Below, piece after piece: positions 43,968-51,893 of a DNA stretch of 64,000 nucleotides; the first letter of the stretch is position 1; every line of letters begins with the position of its first letter. The position numbers were made by a program, and so were the translations under genes. Source of the stretch: Parapristionchus giblindavisi (lineage: Eukaryota; Nematoda; Chromadorea; Rhabditida; Diplogasteridae); contig CALSFV010000251.1 of assembly GCA_943737045.1 (NCBI GenBank), positions 1 through 64,000 of the forward strand, read 5' to 3'. The notes beneath the pieces are model-generated. The model did no database searches. It was not told the DNA's origin and worked only from the letters and a program-made list of their open reading frames with translations.

Positions 43968-46937
43968 ATGATATATCGCAGCATCATGCATGGTCGAATG
44001 CTATAATATATTATCGGTGGGGTCATGACCTCTTTGATAAAATTCTATCATTTCGAAGCTATATTAATTATTGATTGATTAATTGCACGCGACATGTATA
44101 TTAGAGTAGGGCTGTACTACTGGGTTTTTCCCGGGTTTTTCTTTGTCGGTCACGATTGCCTGCAACACGAGTTCGTAAATCTATCTTGAGTTTTAGCATT
44201 TTCACTTAATCCACGTTTTTCTCACCCCCCCCCCATTATCGTTGTTATGGATGGATTTTCGACAGATTATGTTTTAATGGAGATGAAGAGGATTTGACCA
44301 GATGGGCAGACGAGTGAGGTAGAGACAGAGACATTATTTAAAGGGAGCGTAACCTCTATCGATGGCCTCTTCATTGCGCACACTATTTAGCTATTCTTTA
44401 ACAACGAGACAGCGTAGACCGTTGAAGAGACCATTGAGAGAGGTTATGCTCCCTTTAAGATGCAGTATTATTTAAAACAACGCGTTTGTACAATGTTATT
44501 GAATTACTCATCATGAATTACAAAAGTAAGGTGAAGAAGAAGAACAATGCTGCGTACAAAAAAATCCCATATCATCGAGCTGATAGGCGCGTATATTGTT
44601 GGTCTTCGATTGAACTGTTCCCTCTCGTAGTGTTGAAAGTGAGCGATTGATGATCACAGTGATTAGAGGGGTCAGTAGTTTGATTAGATTAGATTAGGGA
44701 GAGAGGGTGCGGTTGAGTGATACTGATATATTGATGATGGTGATAATGATGATAGGCATGTGAAGAGGAGGGGGGGAGGCAAACCATACATTTTCGGCGC
44801 CTCACCGTATTTTTTTCGTATAGTGGGTCGATCTAGAAGAATCGTTATTTTTCGCTTAAATTGTAATCTTTCGCATAAAAAATGGCGTTTATTGATGGTG
44901 GTGATGATGATATGCATGTAATGAGGGGGTAGGGCCAGTGGACAATGCGCGCGATTGTGTGGCATGAGTGAGAAGTAAGAGGTGAAGGTGCATCCCGTTG
45001 TTCGCGACAAGCGGCAGTCCTCCAGTGTAGAATTGAGCTCCTCGTACTCGATCGATGTATGGTGTTGCGCAAAATAATAATAATAATATTTTTACATTTA
45101 TGTAGCGATAGATTGTTCATCTTTTTGTATTCTATTGTAGTGAGAGAGGCGATGTGGATGACTGAATGTGGGAGCTGGCACCAATTGACAAGTTTCTGGC
45201 CGTATGCGGAGATGAATCATTAAACCCGTGCGCTGTGGTGACTTTGTGGAAGGAGTGAAACGTGAATAGTGCGGGTGATTCGTGCGCGGCTTGCTGAGGG
45301 AGGGATGGGGGGGGGGTGGATAAGAAGCATCATTGATTATGGTATGGAAGGTATTGATTATGGTATAGATGCATTGAGAATAAGTGGAATTGTTTATCGC
45401 ACGTTTGCCTACTTATGGTGAGTAAAGTAAAAATGATAAGTATTATTAGTTCACGAGATGGTGCATTTCTCTGATGATGAGAATGCGTGGATTAGAATTA
45501 TTGGTTCATGCAGTACGTTTGTAAGCGTGGTTGTTTATACTAGCTATGCCTATCTAACAATAAGCGGCCCAAGTGCACATGTAGCACTGTGAGCATTGTA
45601 GCATACGCGTTACAGTGTGCCTTACGGGCCCACGATGATATGTAAACGCGCGTTGCATTTCGCTACGTATAGGTTGGCATAAATTTTGTAGGCACCGGAG
45701 GCAAATGTAACGACGCAATAAAAACGACCCAGTCTGCACGCGTATTTCTTTTTCTTTAAAAGAAATCATTTCTTTCCCTATCATCTCTCATGATTTATCT
45801 TGTGTATTTTGCTCGCTGAATACTCGGCTATCAATGGCACTCACCCCCTTTTTTGCTAATAATGATACCGCGCATGATCAAACTAGAGACGTAGGGATGA
45901 TCAAACTACACAGACATGATCAAACTAGACACAAACCCAAAGGTCGAAAAATATGTTACAAAGTACCCAGCCTGACCGGATTTGGAGCCAAAATTTCACA
46001 AAAATCGAAAAACGTGACCGGATTTTAAGCCAAAATTTCACAAGAATCGAAAAACCTGACCGGTTTTGAGCCAAATTTGCCAAAAATCGAAAACCCTGAC
46101 CGGATTTTGAGAACCGATGACCTAGCTATTCTACCTATGCACAAACCTACTCATAGTAAACATGAATCCGATGAATATGATGCAAGTATTTAGATTAAGG
46201 ATAGGGTGTGGCTGGTTGATATTGATGAACGTGATAGCATTGAAGGCGTGCGCTGTGGTGTCTTTGTGGAAGGGCTGAAACGTGAATAGTGCGGGGAGGG
46301 GGCGCTGATAGGATAGGTCTGAGATATTGTACCGGTTGTTCTTTGATCTTTGCTCACTTTGAGGGTATTCATCGCTGCACTGATTGATATTTATGATCTA
46401 CATATGATCTTTAATCTTTATTTATGTATTTATTCCATAAAATCTTTATCTGTTTATATATTTTATCCATACGTGGGCACCGCTGCTGCCAGCGGCAATA
46501 CCCTCCCGATTTTGGCACCCGACCCCTCCGATTTTCCAAAAAAATCACTCAAAATGATGTATAAATGGTCCATTTTTTTGCCTCTGACCCCCCGATTTTT
46601 GCGTCCGACCCCCGATTTTCATTTCCAACGGCAATGCCCGCCCACGTATGATTTTATCTACATGCACATGCATGCAACGACACATAAAAAAGAATATGAT
46701 TATAGTAAAAAGGTGATAATAATGACTTCGCTATTTAGAAGAAATCAGTGAAAGGTGACACGGGGCAGATAATCTTTGATCTTTAAAAAAAATTAAATCT
46801 TTAATCGAGTCTTCTACTTTGCAGAGTACTTCTCCGAGGTGGTGGTGAATCGTATCGGCGCTGCGAACCCCGCCGCCATGGCGTGTCTGCCGGACCACGT
46901 CAAGCAGACGCTTACCGTATACATCTCTTCCGTCTAG
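21229..46937 (+). CDS. CSE1L: Exportin-2 / cellular apoptosis susceptibility protein (CAS), complete, 28 coding exons
   Basis: Importin-beta-superfamily exportin that returns importin-alpha from nucleus to cytoplasm with Ran-GTP. All 28 exons use GT/AG introns and stay in phase, totalling 2853 nt: 950 codons plus TAG at 46935-46937 (human 971). Family landmarks run in order: KDFPERWPEL (human EDFPQKWPDL), DFPEFFEDNL, QRYEEEIMPHMQGLIQAIWELL, DTRRRGAVDLVRALCK, VPILKADALKFIVLFRNQLP, VHKYAAYALERL, PLFPLLETI, DHHGFALANAMLPH, TPKFAKNFVVFFYRFC, EKRICAIGLAEMM. These are the HEAT-repeat Cse1 and CAS/CSE C-terminal regions. The start is the first ATG after an acceptor-like TTTTGCAG. Very large, repeat-filled introns (intron 11 is 4.9 kb). 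Confidence 0.97.
21355..21550 (+). repeat. About 20-23-bp GTCAGTCACAATG minisatellite in CSE1L intron 1
   Basis: About nine units of CTCTGTCAGTCACAATGTCA with single-base changes, starting 12 bp after the exon 1 donor. Confidence 0.85.
22897..23088. mobile_element. CATACATGGGC MITE (TSD ATCACGAT)
   Basis: 192-bp copy, one end mutated to CATGCTTG, perfect 8-bp duplication. CSE1L intron 3. A further truncated copy is at 39747-39833. Confidence 0.85.
23341..23534. mobile_element. CATACATTG MITE with ACCCACTATATAA units (TSD GTTGAGCA)
   Basis: 194 bp starting ACATACATTGCC and ending GAAAATGTATG, 8-bp duplication on each side. CSE1L intron 4. Confidence 0.83.
24355..24472. mobile_element. Palindromic MITE of the same family in CSE1L intron 5
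   Basis: Inverted halves TGATTTGAAAATCCCCGCTC and GTGGGGAGTGAAATTAGC, loop at CTTTGTCTGC. Confidence 0.72.
24560..24740. mobile_element. Solo left end of the CACGGGTCTCC transposon family
   Basis: Starts CACGGGTCTCCGGTAAAAGT and follows the 29773 element for about 180 bp. CSE1L intron 5. Confidence 0.75.
24932..25092. repeat. AAT triplet array before CSE1L exon 6
   Basis: About 53 triplets of AAT with phase slips (AATAAAATAAT). The acceptor follows 23 nt later. Confidence 0.95.
25780..25935 (+). repeat. TAGTTTGATCTTTG tandem repeat in CSE1L intron 7
   Basis: Irregular units of TTTGTAGTTTGATCTCT up to the exon 8 acceptor. Confidence 0.8.
26505..26740. mobile_element. hAT-like MITE, CAG ends (TSD GTTGGAAT)
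   Basis: 236 bp beginning CAGTGATGGTCTATC and ending CCATAGGCCATGTCTG, i.e. CAG...CTG ends with an 8-bp duplication as in the hAT superfamily. CSE1L intron 8. Confidence 0.87.
27065..27269. mobile_element. CATAGGTCGAA MITE (TSD ACTTGCGC)
   Basis: One end reads CATAGGTCGAATAGCTAGG and the other CATACTTTTCGATCTATG. The inside is built of about 50-bp units containing GCTCAAAATGCGGTCAGG. Perfect 8-bp direct repeat on each side. Confidence 0.88.
27358..27561. mobile_element. CATAGGTCGAA MITE (TSD CCTCACCC)
   Basis: Same family as the neighbouring copy, opposite orientation, perfect 8-bp direct repeat at 27350-27357 and 27562-27569. Confidence 0.88.
27932..28136. mobile_element. CATAGGTCGAA MITE (TSD CTGTCTAG)
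   Basis: 205-bp copy in CSE1L intron 8, with the GACCGCATTTTGAGCC internal units and a perfect 8-bp direct repeat on each side. Confidence 0.88.
30533..31344 (+). pseudogene. C2H2 zinc-finger protein with GWAL motif, broken by a stop and a frameshift
   Basis: A frame open from 30533 (no ATG) contains FLCSKCSATFLRHWNLERHW followed by DRGEH, a C2H2 finger with Cys-X2-Cys and spaced His. It then reads MMDFALGLY and HIGWALRIRKK before TAA at 30929-30931. The same frame continues (VAKQMVVDQFEEFYAVRNKL) to about 31020, after which the next frame (31030-31344) carries MSHDQIKNCIRTLLAKKK. This order, C2H2 finger, D-A-x3-Y helix, GWAL, VA-xx-M, QI-xx-L-xx-KK, matches from memory a family of uncharacterised zinc-finger proteins scattered in invertebrate and fish genomes. 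Lying inside transposon arms, it is probably a passenger or companion gene of the element. Function unknown. Confidence 0.6.
31354..31947. mobile_element. Inner palindromic element, about 590 bp
   Basis: Starts GGGGGCGCCCGTTTCGGCAA and ends with the inverted TTGCCAAAACGGGCGTCCCC. The two arms (about 31354-31640 and 31662-31947) are near-complete inverted copies containing several TACCGTAA and TTACGGTA motifs. It lies between the zinc-finger remnant and the right arm of the 2.95-kb element. It could be a separate insertion or part of the host element. Confidence 0.7.
33010..33396 (+). repeat. LINE/SINE 3' end with TGATT tail
   Basis: 33321-33395 (ACGTGATAAGAAGTACTGAA ... TTTGATTTGATTT) recurs at 41809-41882. 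The simple TGATT tail is typical of non-LTR element 3' ends. The 300 bp upstream is open in two plus frames (33092-33311) without recognised similarity. Confidence 0.5.
34043..34222 (+). repeat. AAT triplet array directly before CSE1L exon 12
   Basis: About 60 triplets, followed by ACTAACAG and the exon. The purine-rich array replaces the usual pyrimidine tract. Confidence 0.93.
34226..39664 (+). CDS. CSE1L: CSE1L exons 12-20: central HEAT repeats
   Basis: Exons: 34226-34369, 34739-34833, 35790-35856, 36286-36369, 36754-36891, 37709-37840, 38834-38942, 39212-39294, 39546-39664. Reading includes VPILKADALKFIVLFRNQLPPEAL in two exons, QHTIVHKYAAYALERLLL, HTHFLFETICLLVKK, DLIPYALQVIALLLTE and YLAFLPFLLKDE, each lining up with human CSE1L. 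Decoy copies of exon edges lie next to exons 12, 16, 17 and 20; the chosen copies are the ones that keep an open frame. Confidence 0.94.
34538..34581 (+). repeat. CSE1L: Duplicate of the CSE1L exon 12 3' end and donor
   Basis: 34538-34576 is identical over 39 nt to the end of exon 12 (34331-34369) and is followed by a copied GTGAG donor. Confidence 0.93.
35172..35365. mobile_element. CATAGGTGGGC MITE, intact 194-bp copy
   Basis: Terminal inverted repeats CATAGGTGGGC / GCCCACCTATG, flanked by ATTTAAAG on both sides. It sits inside another ancient repeat in CSE1L intron 13 (related to 41592-41680). Confidence 0.88.
35856..35970 (+). repeat. 26-bp tandem repeat from the CSE1L exon 14 donor
   Basis: Four to five units of TACGGTAGCCTTTGGTTATT plus GATTGGC, starting at the donor GTATACGGTAG itself. 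Confidence 0.9.
35991..36152. mobile_element. Inverted-repeat element with CTCCGGTTTTGCA ends
   Basis: CTCCGGTTTTGCAGGGTAAT / ATTACCATGCAAAACCGGAG and inner GTAGCGCGCAAAAA / TTTTTGCGCGCTAT pairs. CSE1L intron 14. Confidence 0.72.
36380..36530 (+). repeat. ATT triplet array in CSE1L intron 15
   Basis: About 50 triplets starting 10 nt after the exon 15 donor GTGAGT. Confidence 0.93.
38112..38304. mobile_element. CATACATGGGC MITE (TSD AATGCGAT)
   Basis: 193 bp with CATACATGGGC / GCCCATGTATG ends, repeated GCCCCCTGTA units inside and a perfect 8-bp duplication. CSE1L intron 17. Confidence 0.88.
38943..39200 (+). repeat. 60-76-bp tandem repeat filling CSE1L intron 18
   Basis: Four units of CATTATCGATTGGCAAAGGG, CGGAGTCAGTGTC and TTTTATTGATTGATTTA. 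Confidence 0.88.
39842..40075. mobile_element. hAT-like MITE, CAG ends (TSD TTTGGCAC)
   Basis: Second copy of the element at 26505, reverse orientation, perfect 8-bp duplication (39834-39841, 40076-40083). It landed between a truncated CATACATGGGC MITE and a copied exon-20 edge. Confidence 0.87.
40079..40118 (+). repeat. CSE1L: Duplicate of the CSE1L exon 20 3' end and donor
   Basis: GCACGGAGACACCATCATGG, then CCCACTACGCAAG and GTGAGG, repeats the last about 33 nt of exon 20 with four substitutions. Confidence 0.9.
40192..40351. mobile_element. CATACGTGGGC MITE (TSD TCCATGAA)
   Basis: 160 bp, ends CATACGTGGGC / GCCCACGTATG, CCCCCGATTTT units, perfect 8-bp duplication. CSE1L intron 20. Confidence 0.87.
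40543..40739. mobile_element. CATACATGGGC MITE (TSD ATTGCTAT)
   Basis: 197 bp, reverse orientation relative to 38112, perfect 8-bp duplication. CSE1L intron 20. Confidence 0.88.
40803..46937 (+). CDS. CSE1L: CSE1L exons 21-28: C-terminal CAS/CSE region
   Basis: Exons: 40803-40872, 40936-40992, 41278-41370, 41476-41523, 42228-42337, 43302-43392, 43689-43791, 46825-46937. Several are small (57 and 48 nt). They encode DHHGFALANAMLPHVEHM, TPKFAKNFVVFFYRFCVV, LEQIQTGMFRMVVEKVVGPE, EKRICAIGLAEMM and the acidic EEDEQALMYSDEGEFNTQY, matching human TKFIKSFLVFINLYCI, VEKKICAVGITKLL and PGYQTAFSQLAF. The protein ends SSV before TAG. Confidence 0.94.
41592..41680. repeat. Dispersed repeat TAGATGTAC...GTGCCTTATGGTG
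   Basis: Recurs at 18839-18925, and inverted or partial at 35127-35400 (split by the 35172 MITE) and about 42090-42160. Confidence 0.65.
42338..42610 (+). repeat. 24-bp GTATACGGTAGTTACGGGAT tandem repeat from the CSE1L exon 25 donor
   Basis: About nine units; the first follows the donor GTACGGTAAT directly. Confidence 0.9.
42891..43083. mobile_element. CATACATGGGC MITE, young copy (TSD CCCTAGAG/CCCTTGAG)
   Basis: 193 bp; reads almost identically to the copy at 49113-49305. The flanking 8-mers differ at one base. CSE1L intron 25. Confidence 0.87.
44338..44458. mobile_element. TTTAAAGGGAGC-family MITE, copy 4
   Basis: Starts AAAGGGAGCGTAACCTC and ends GAGGTTATGCTCCCTTTAA; CSE1L intron 27. 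Confidence 0.8.
45938..46139. mobile_element. CATAGGTCGAA MITE (TSD CACAAACC)
   Basis: Copy in CSE1L intron 27 whose first bases are mutated to CAAAGG. The far end CTATTCTACCTATG and the 8-bp repeats (45930-45937, 46140-46147) are intact. Confidence 0.82.
46468..46650. mobile_element. CATACGTGGGC MITE (TSD ATTTTATC)
   Basis: 183 bp, perfect 8-bp duplication (46460-46467, 46651-46658). CSE1L intron 27. Confidence 0.86.
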
Positions 46938-49932
46938 GAGTCGGCGCCGATTTGAATGTCCCCCGTTTGAGGATACTGTAGCCTGCCCGTTATCGATAGA
47001 CCTACTTTACTTTCACTTTTCCTACTATATTGTTGTTATTGATTGACTTTTGCACCACCACTGAATTGTTCAAATATTGTTGTTTTATCTAGTGATCACC
47101 ACTGTGTGCTTTACCCCGCCTATATATTACTGTTCCAATCGCGTTTGCTTTTGCTGCCTCAATCGATAATATCTCGTCAACCGTAATCGATTGTTTCTCT
47201 GACCTACCGTACCCTCCTAATTCCCAGCCCCTTTCGCGTTATTGTATTATTGTACCCCTGCCACCACACGCTCTGTGCCCCCTTTCTGGTAACTCGCAAC
47301 ACTGATTGGGGCGAGGATTCCCCCTTTTTTTGTTCTGTCTTTGCTTTTGTTTCATTTTTCCATGTACTCACCCCACCGCCACTATCACTGTCTCTATGCT
47401 CTTTTTCTCTGTTTCTCTCCTGTTTCCCACTCTCTCGCTATCTATCACTATCTCTCGCTATCGCTAGATCTCTCCTCCCCGGTATGCCCACTCATGCTTC
47501 ATCATCACCCACTCTAGCCGTTAGCGTTATGTTTATCAAGCTGTCACCGCTGGGAAGACCTTTTATTGTTGAGCATTTTCCCCAACACATACAGTGTCCC
47601 TTTGGTGTACAGCTTGGTAAGTCCCGCCCCCTTAATCGCTATTTATAATCGATAATTTAAATGCCTAATCATCCCTAAAAACACACTTGTATCTCTTATT
47701 CCGTTGTTTCTGTATACACGCGCGTAGTTCTTCTCTCACACACAATCCCCATCCCGTTGCCGGTCCGCCTCTGATATTGATATCCTATTATTGATTTATC
47801 GATTGATTATTGATTGCCCCCTCGTTTGATCTACCTATTTTTGTATGCTATGCTGCTCTATACCATGCCTTGTTTAAATTTGTTCGCCCGTTCCCTGAAA
47901 ACTTTTTCTGTTAGTGAGGCGTGTGCAGCTGGATTGAGAGATGTGGAGGCGTATTTATTGATTGATTGATTGAAGGCAGATCCACCAGCGAGTTTTATGT
48001 TTCACTTGTTTCTTCTGTTTTCCGATGACTAAAAATGAAATGCGAGATCGATAAGCTCTTAGGAATGCAATGGTTTATCAAACAGTCGCATGCCTTATCT
48101 ACCTCTACCTTTTCATCTGCCGTTCTCTGCCTCTACTATCTATCTACCTGCACATGCCTCATTGTTTTATTATTGTGGTGCGTAAGGCTCTGGAGCAGAA
48201 TGGGAACAGAAGCTGACATATTTTTGCCTTTCTAAGCGAGGAGTCTTGAGCGCCACAGTAATCCCACTATCATTCTCATTTCTCGTTTTCTTCTCACACA
48301 GGAATGTGTTATAAACGGAGCATACGACCTGTGAAGTGTTATATTTTACACTTTTTGGGCACAATAAGTGTTAAATATACCACTTCGCAGGTCTTATTCT
48401 CTGTGGATCACACTTATTACTCTATGTGTCTGTATCCCCCCATGTTCCAATTCGCTACTACCACTCTCTTCCCCGTTAAGTCTTCCCATTCCCATTGATT
48501 TCCCGTTTCACGTCGTCTATATTATGTATTCCCATGTGCTGTCTCTGATTTCGTACTTGTACCCATCTTTTCTCGCGTGTGACACTCTTATTTTTGCTTG
48601 AACGTGGTCCGTAATTTGGCGAGCACTCGCGGAACGTTTAATGAACGAAGCGCCTATTATTGTTGTTCTATTTTCGTATCGATTTTTCAACCGGATAAAG
48701 AGCTTTGTATACCACACGATGATCAAAGTGTTCGCCAATCTGCACTCTATGAAATGGTTGACAATGCGTCTCCTCCTCCTTTGCACCGGTGGTGTACCTC
48801 TGGCGACGGCTTGTATCCGAAAGGTCGCCTGGGTGTGCGCACTCGGCGCACCACAACTGTGCACACGACGCACCATTCGCTTTCTCTCTCACACTCCAAG
48901 CGGCGATGATGCTCGCGTTCAACCTCCTTTTTGTATCTCTCTCTCTCTCTACCTCTCCCTTTGTATCTCTCTCCCTCTCCCTTTCTATATAGTGACTGAT
49001 CCAACCGTCCATCCATCCATCCCTCTTATATCGAATCGATTTCAATTCGTCCCCCCCCTCCGTTGCTTGCTCTCCTTCTACGCCTAGGCTTTATCAGTGA
49101 TTAGGCAAGAAGCATACATGGGCGCCAACATGGGGGTGCCCCCTGTAAAATTAGGGCTTTTCGAAAATTTGTGGAATGCCCCCTGTGAAAAATGACGTTT
49201 AGGTGAAATTTTTGATAAAAAAGGTGAAAGCCTCCTGTAAAATTAACCATTTTTCGTTCGAATGCCCCCTGTAGAATCGAGCTCCAGGTACCCCGCCCAT
49301 GTATGGCAAGAAGCGCCACTATTGAGCGTCGAAGAGCCTTTAAAAGGGGGAGTCCCAACTCACCCTTTCAGGACACAGCCTCAGGGATGCCCCGAGGCTG
49401 TCCTTATCTTTGTTACTCTCGCCGCCTCCTCCACTTGTTTTCTGTGCTCCTTGCACTGATCAAGTACTGATGTGTCTTTGCGCGCACTCGTTCCTTGCCT
49501 CTTTCATTCCCCCTTGTAGTGCTTTTATGAATAAGATTCCGTATTTCCATCATAACAAATTATGTTTGAGAGCATGGATGATTAGGATAGGTTGATGGGG
49601 TTGAGGTGCTTTGTCTCTTTTAGTCAGTAGTATATTTTGGTTTTTTTTCTCGTTCCCTGCCTCTCCCCCCCCCCTTGTAATGCTTTAAAGGGTAAGATTC
49701 CTTATTTCCATCACAACAAATTAAGCAAATAACAAGTCAAATTCTGTGGAATAGATAATTATCATAGGCTGCTTTTAGTTTATTAGTTTATTTTATTTTA
49801 TTATTTTAGTTTTATTTTTTTGCACGATTCGAGTCCTCTTTATCCCCACCTCTAACTAGCATTTTCCCTAACATGTGTTCGTCATTTGTATTATTCGTGT
49901 AACGCGAACATTTTGATCGAGTGATGGTGATT
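46938..49932. other. Spacer after CSE1L
   Basis: The CSE1L 3' UTR must begin here. CT-rich stretches (47380-47480, 48890-49000), an imperfect hairpin GACCTGTGAAGTG / CACTTCGCAGGTC (48329-48394) and a young MITE at 49113. Scattered open frames look like chance. Confidence 0.5.
49113..49305. mobile_element. CATACATGGGC MITE, young copy (TSD GCAAGAAG)
   Basis: 193 bp with a perfect 8-bp duplication (49105-49112, 49306-49313), in the CSE1L-DNAJC5 spacer. Confidence 0.88.
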
Positions 49933-50205
49933 GCGGCCCCCTCCGAGCGATAAAAAACCACTATAACTATCGGGGATTCCGGTACTACACGGATCAGAAC
50001 AAAACTATAGTATAGTTTAGAATAAACGACTATTTACTTCGTATTTATTTTGTTTTTACTCCCTTTTGGTCTGGTCGTGTGTTCTGGTCCATCCGAGCGA
50101 TAAAAGATACTATAACTATCAGGGATTCCGACACTACTTTAGAACACCGGATCGGTCCGAAAGTATAGTATAGTTTAGAATAAACGGCTATTTACTTCGT
50201 TCAGG
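49933..50205 (+). repeat. About 110-bp direct duplication
   Basis: CCGAGCGATAAAA, ACTATAACTATC, GGGATTCCG and AGTATAGTTTAGAATAAACG occur in order at about 49941-50043 and 50091-50200. Confidence 0.8.
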
Positions 50206-51419
50206 AATTGCCTGATTCAGGATGAGATTTTGTGTGCGTGCAACGTGTGTTGGCTTTATCTATCTGTTACCATTCCATCTCTCTACGATTCTGATTCTCC
50301 CTCTACCTCTTCGTTTCCATCCCTATCCCTCTATCTCTCTCTCTCTTTACTCCCTCTCTCTGCTAATTCACCACATAACTACCGCCACGGAAAATTCCCA
50401 GATATCCCGATGACTCACCCTTGGTGTAGAAGTAATGAGTTGTTGGTGGTGGTGTTAGTCTCTGAGCAGTTTAGATACGCAGCAAATCCCAACTGGTTTT
50501 GTGATGTTGAAAATATTTATTTAGAGGGGCTAGATTTAGTGATTAATATTTTCATTTAAGTTCTGTAACAAAAGAGTTTATTTGATTTACTGTCGCGGAT
50601 TTTAAATTTTAGAAACATTCCGAACTCTTTTCTCTCGTCATCCTTATTTGTCTCATTTCTTGCATATGCACCTCGATAAAATACAATAAATATATTATAT
50701 TTTATCTACGCCCGAGAGCGCAACGACAACAATTTGCATACGCTAGAAATAATCTAATTTTGTGCACGCTTTCCCACGGACGGGACAAAGGCGGGTCAGC
50801 AAATTGCCGCACACTATATGCACGCCACCGCGCGTTTTAGGAACCACTAATTCGCAGATGCGGAATTATTTTTGTTTCTTCAAAATTTTGTAGTTTCATG
50901 AATTTATTTCGCTTAAATCTTTGATGAGGGTGAACACTGAAACAATCTAAATTGTATTGGAAAAAATAGAGAAGAAATAAGAGTATTGGCAATACGAAGT
51001 TTGCTAAATGCAGTGTAAAGTCCTATATTTCGTTATGTCGCGGAATCTCTGTGAATACGACTTTTATTAACATTTTGCATATTCAAATATCTTACAGACC
51101 TATGGTTCCGTCTGTCGCGTTGACAAAAGCTATCAGCTAGCTCTCACGACTACGAAATTAATTATTTTTGAATTTATTCAGTACGATTTGTTTGCTAATT
51201 TACGAACATTTTTGAAAATTCCGCCTCTAGAGTTGCGTTTCTGCATTTAACAATGCCGCCTAATACCGTAGCTTGTTTGAACTTTGATGTGCATTTGGCA
51301 AAAGGGGCGTACGTCCTTTTGGCTTGTGTGTCCCGTCCGTGTTCCGTCAGAGATCCACGTTTTTGTAGTTTTGTGTGAGTATGGTCGTACTCTCATTACT
51401 ATTTTGTGCTGCTGGTATC

Positions 51420-51696
51420 ATTCGCCCCTCTTCTTCCCTCCTTGTCCCCCCGAACAACCCTGCTATCTATCCATCCTTCCCTTTTCCCACTCTCTCCCTC
51501 TCCCTCTCCCTCTTCCTTTTCATCAAAACTCCTCTTTCCTATATACGATCCTTATCACTTGTTCGTCTCAGTCCCTCCACTCCACTCGCAGTTACTACTC
51601 AGTTACTAGTGGTACTCGGTATACTAGTAGTTACTAGTTACCCACTAGTAGTTACTCTCAAGTTCCGTTCCCTAGTCCAAAAACCCCCCACCCGCA
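51420..51696 (+). promoter_or_regulatory. Pyrimidine-rich upstream region of DNAJC5
   Basis: A CT-rich tract (about 51420-51560) is followed by a cluster of repeated and partly palindromic ACTAGTAGTTACT units (about 51596-51660) within 100 bp of the ATG. TTCCCTAG ends 22 nt before the ATG and could be a splice acceptor. Promoter or 5' UTR function is inferred from position only. Confidence 0.4.
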
Positions 51697-51893
51697 ATGT
51701 CGGCTAACGCGACCGAAACGCCACTGCTCGCCGGTTTGTTGATTGATTTATTGATTGATCGGCAGTGATTATCGATTGATTGGTGAATTATTGATTGATT
51801 ATTGATTTTTAAATTTTATTGATTGATTGTAGGGATGACGTCGACGCCCGAGGATGGAGGTGAGGCGGGCGGCTCCGGAGGATCTGCGAGAGA
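51697..51893 (+). CDS. DNAJC5: DNAJC5 exons 1-2: Gly/Ser-rich N-terminus
   Basis: Exon 1 51697-51733 ([13 protein letters not shown]) and exon 2 51833-51893 (acidic then Gly/Ser-rich, ending SARD across the junction). The first ATG was chosen because it opens the frame that joins in phase. A second in-frame ATG at the start of exon 2 is an alternative. Poorly conserved region, so the lowest-confidence part of the gene model. Confidence 0.72.

Larger units (their letters stand above)
43792..46824 (+). other. CSE1L intron 27 (3 kb)
   Basis: No gene. Contains AAT and AGT arrays (43905-43970), MITEs at 44338, 44787, 45938 and 46468, a G-run near 45305 and a direct duplication of GTGCGCTGTGGTG...GAATAGTGCGGG at about 45222-45278 and 46243-46299. 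Confidence 0.7.

Noticed and set aside
47250..47648. 132-codon ORF after CSE1L.
   Set aside because: Ser/Leu/Pro-rich translation of a CT-rich 3' region, no similarity seen.
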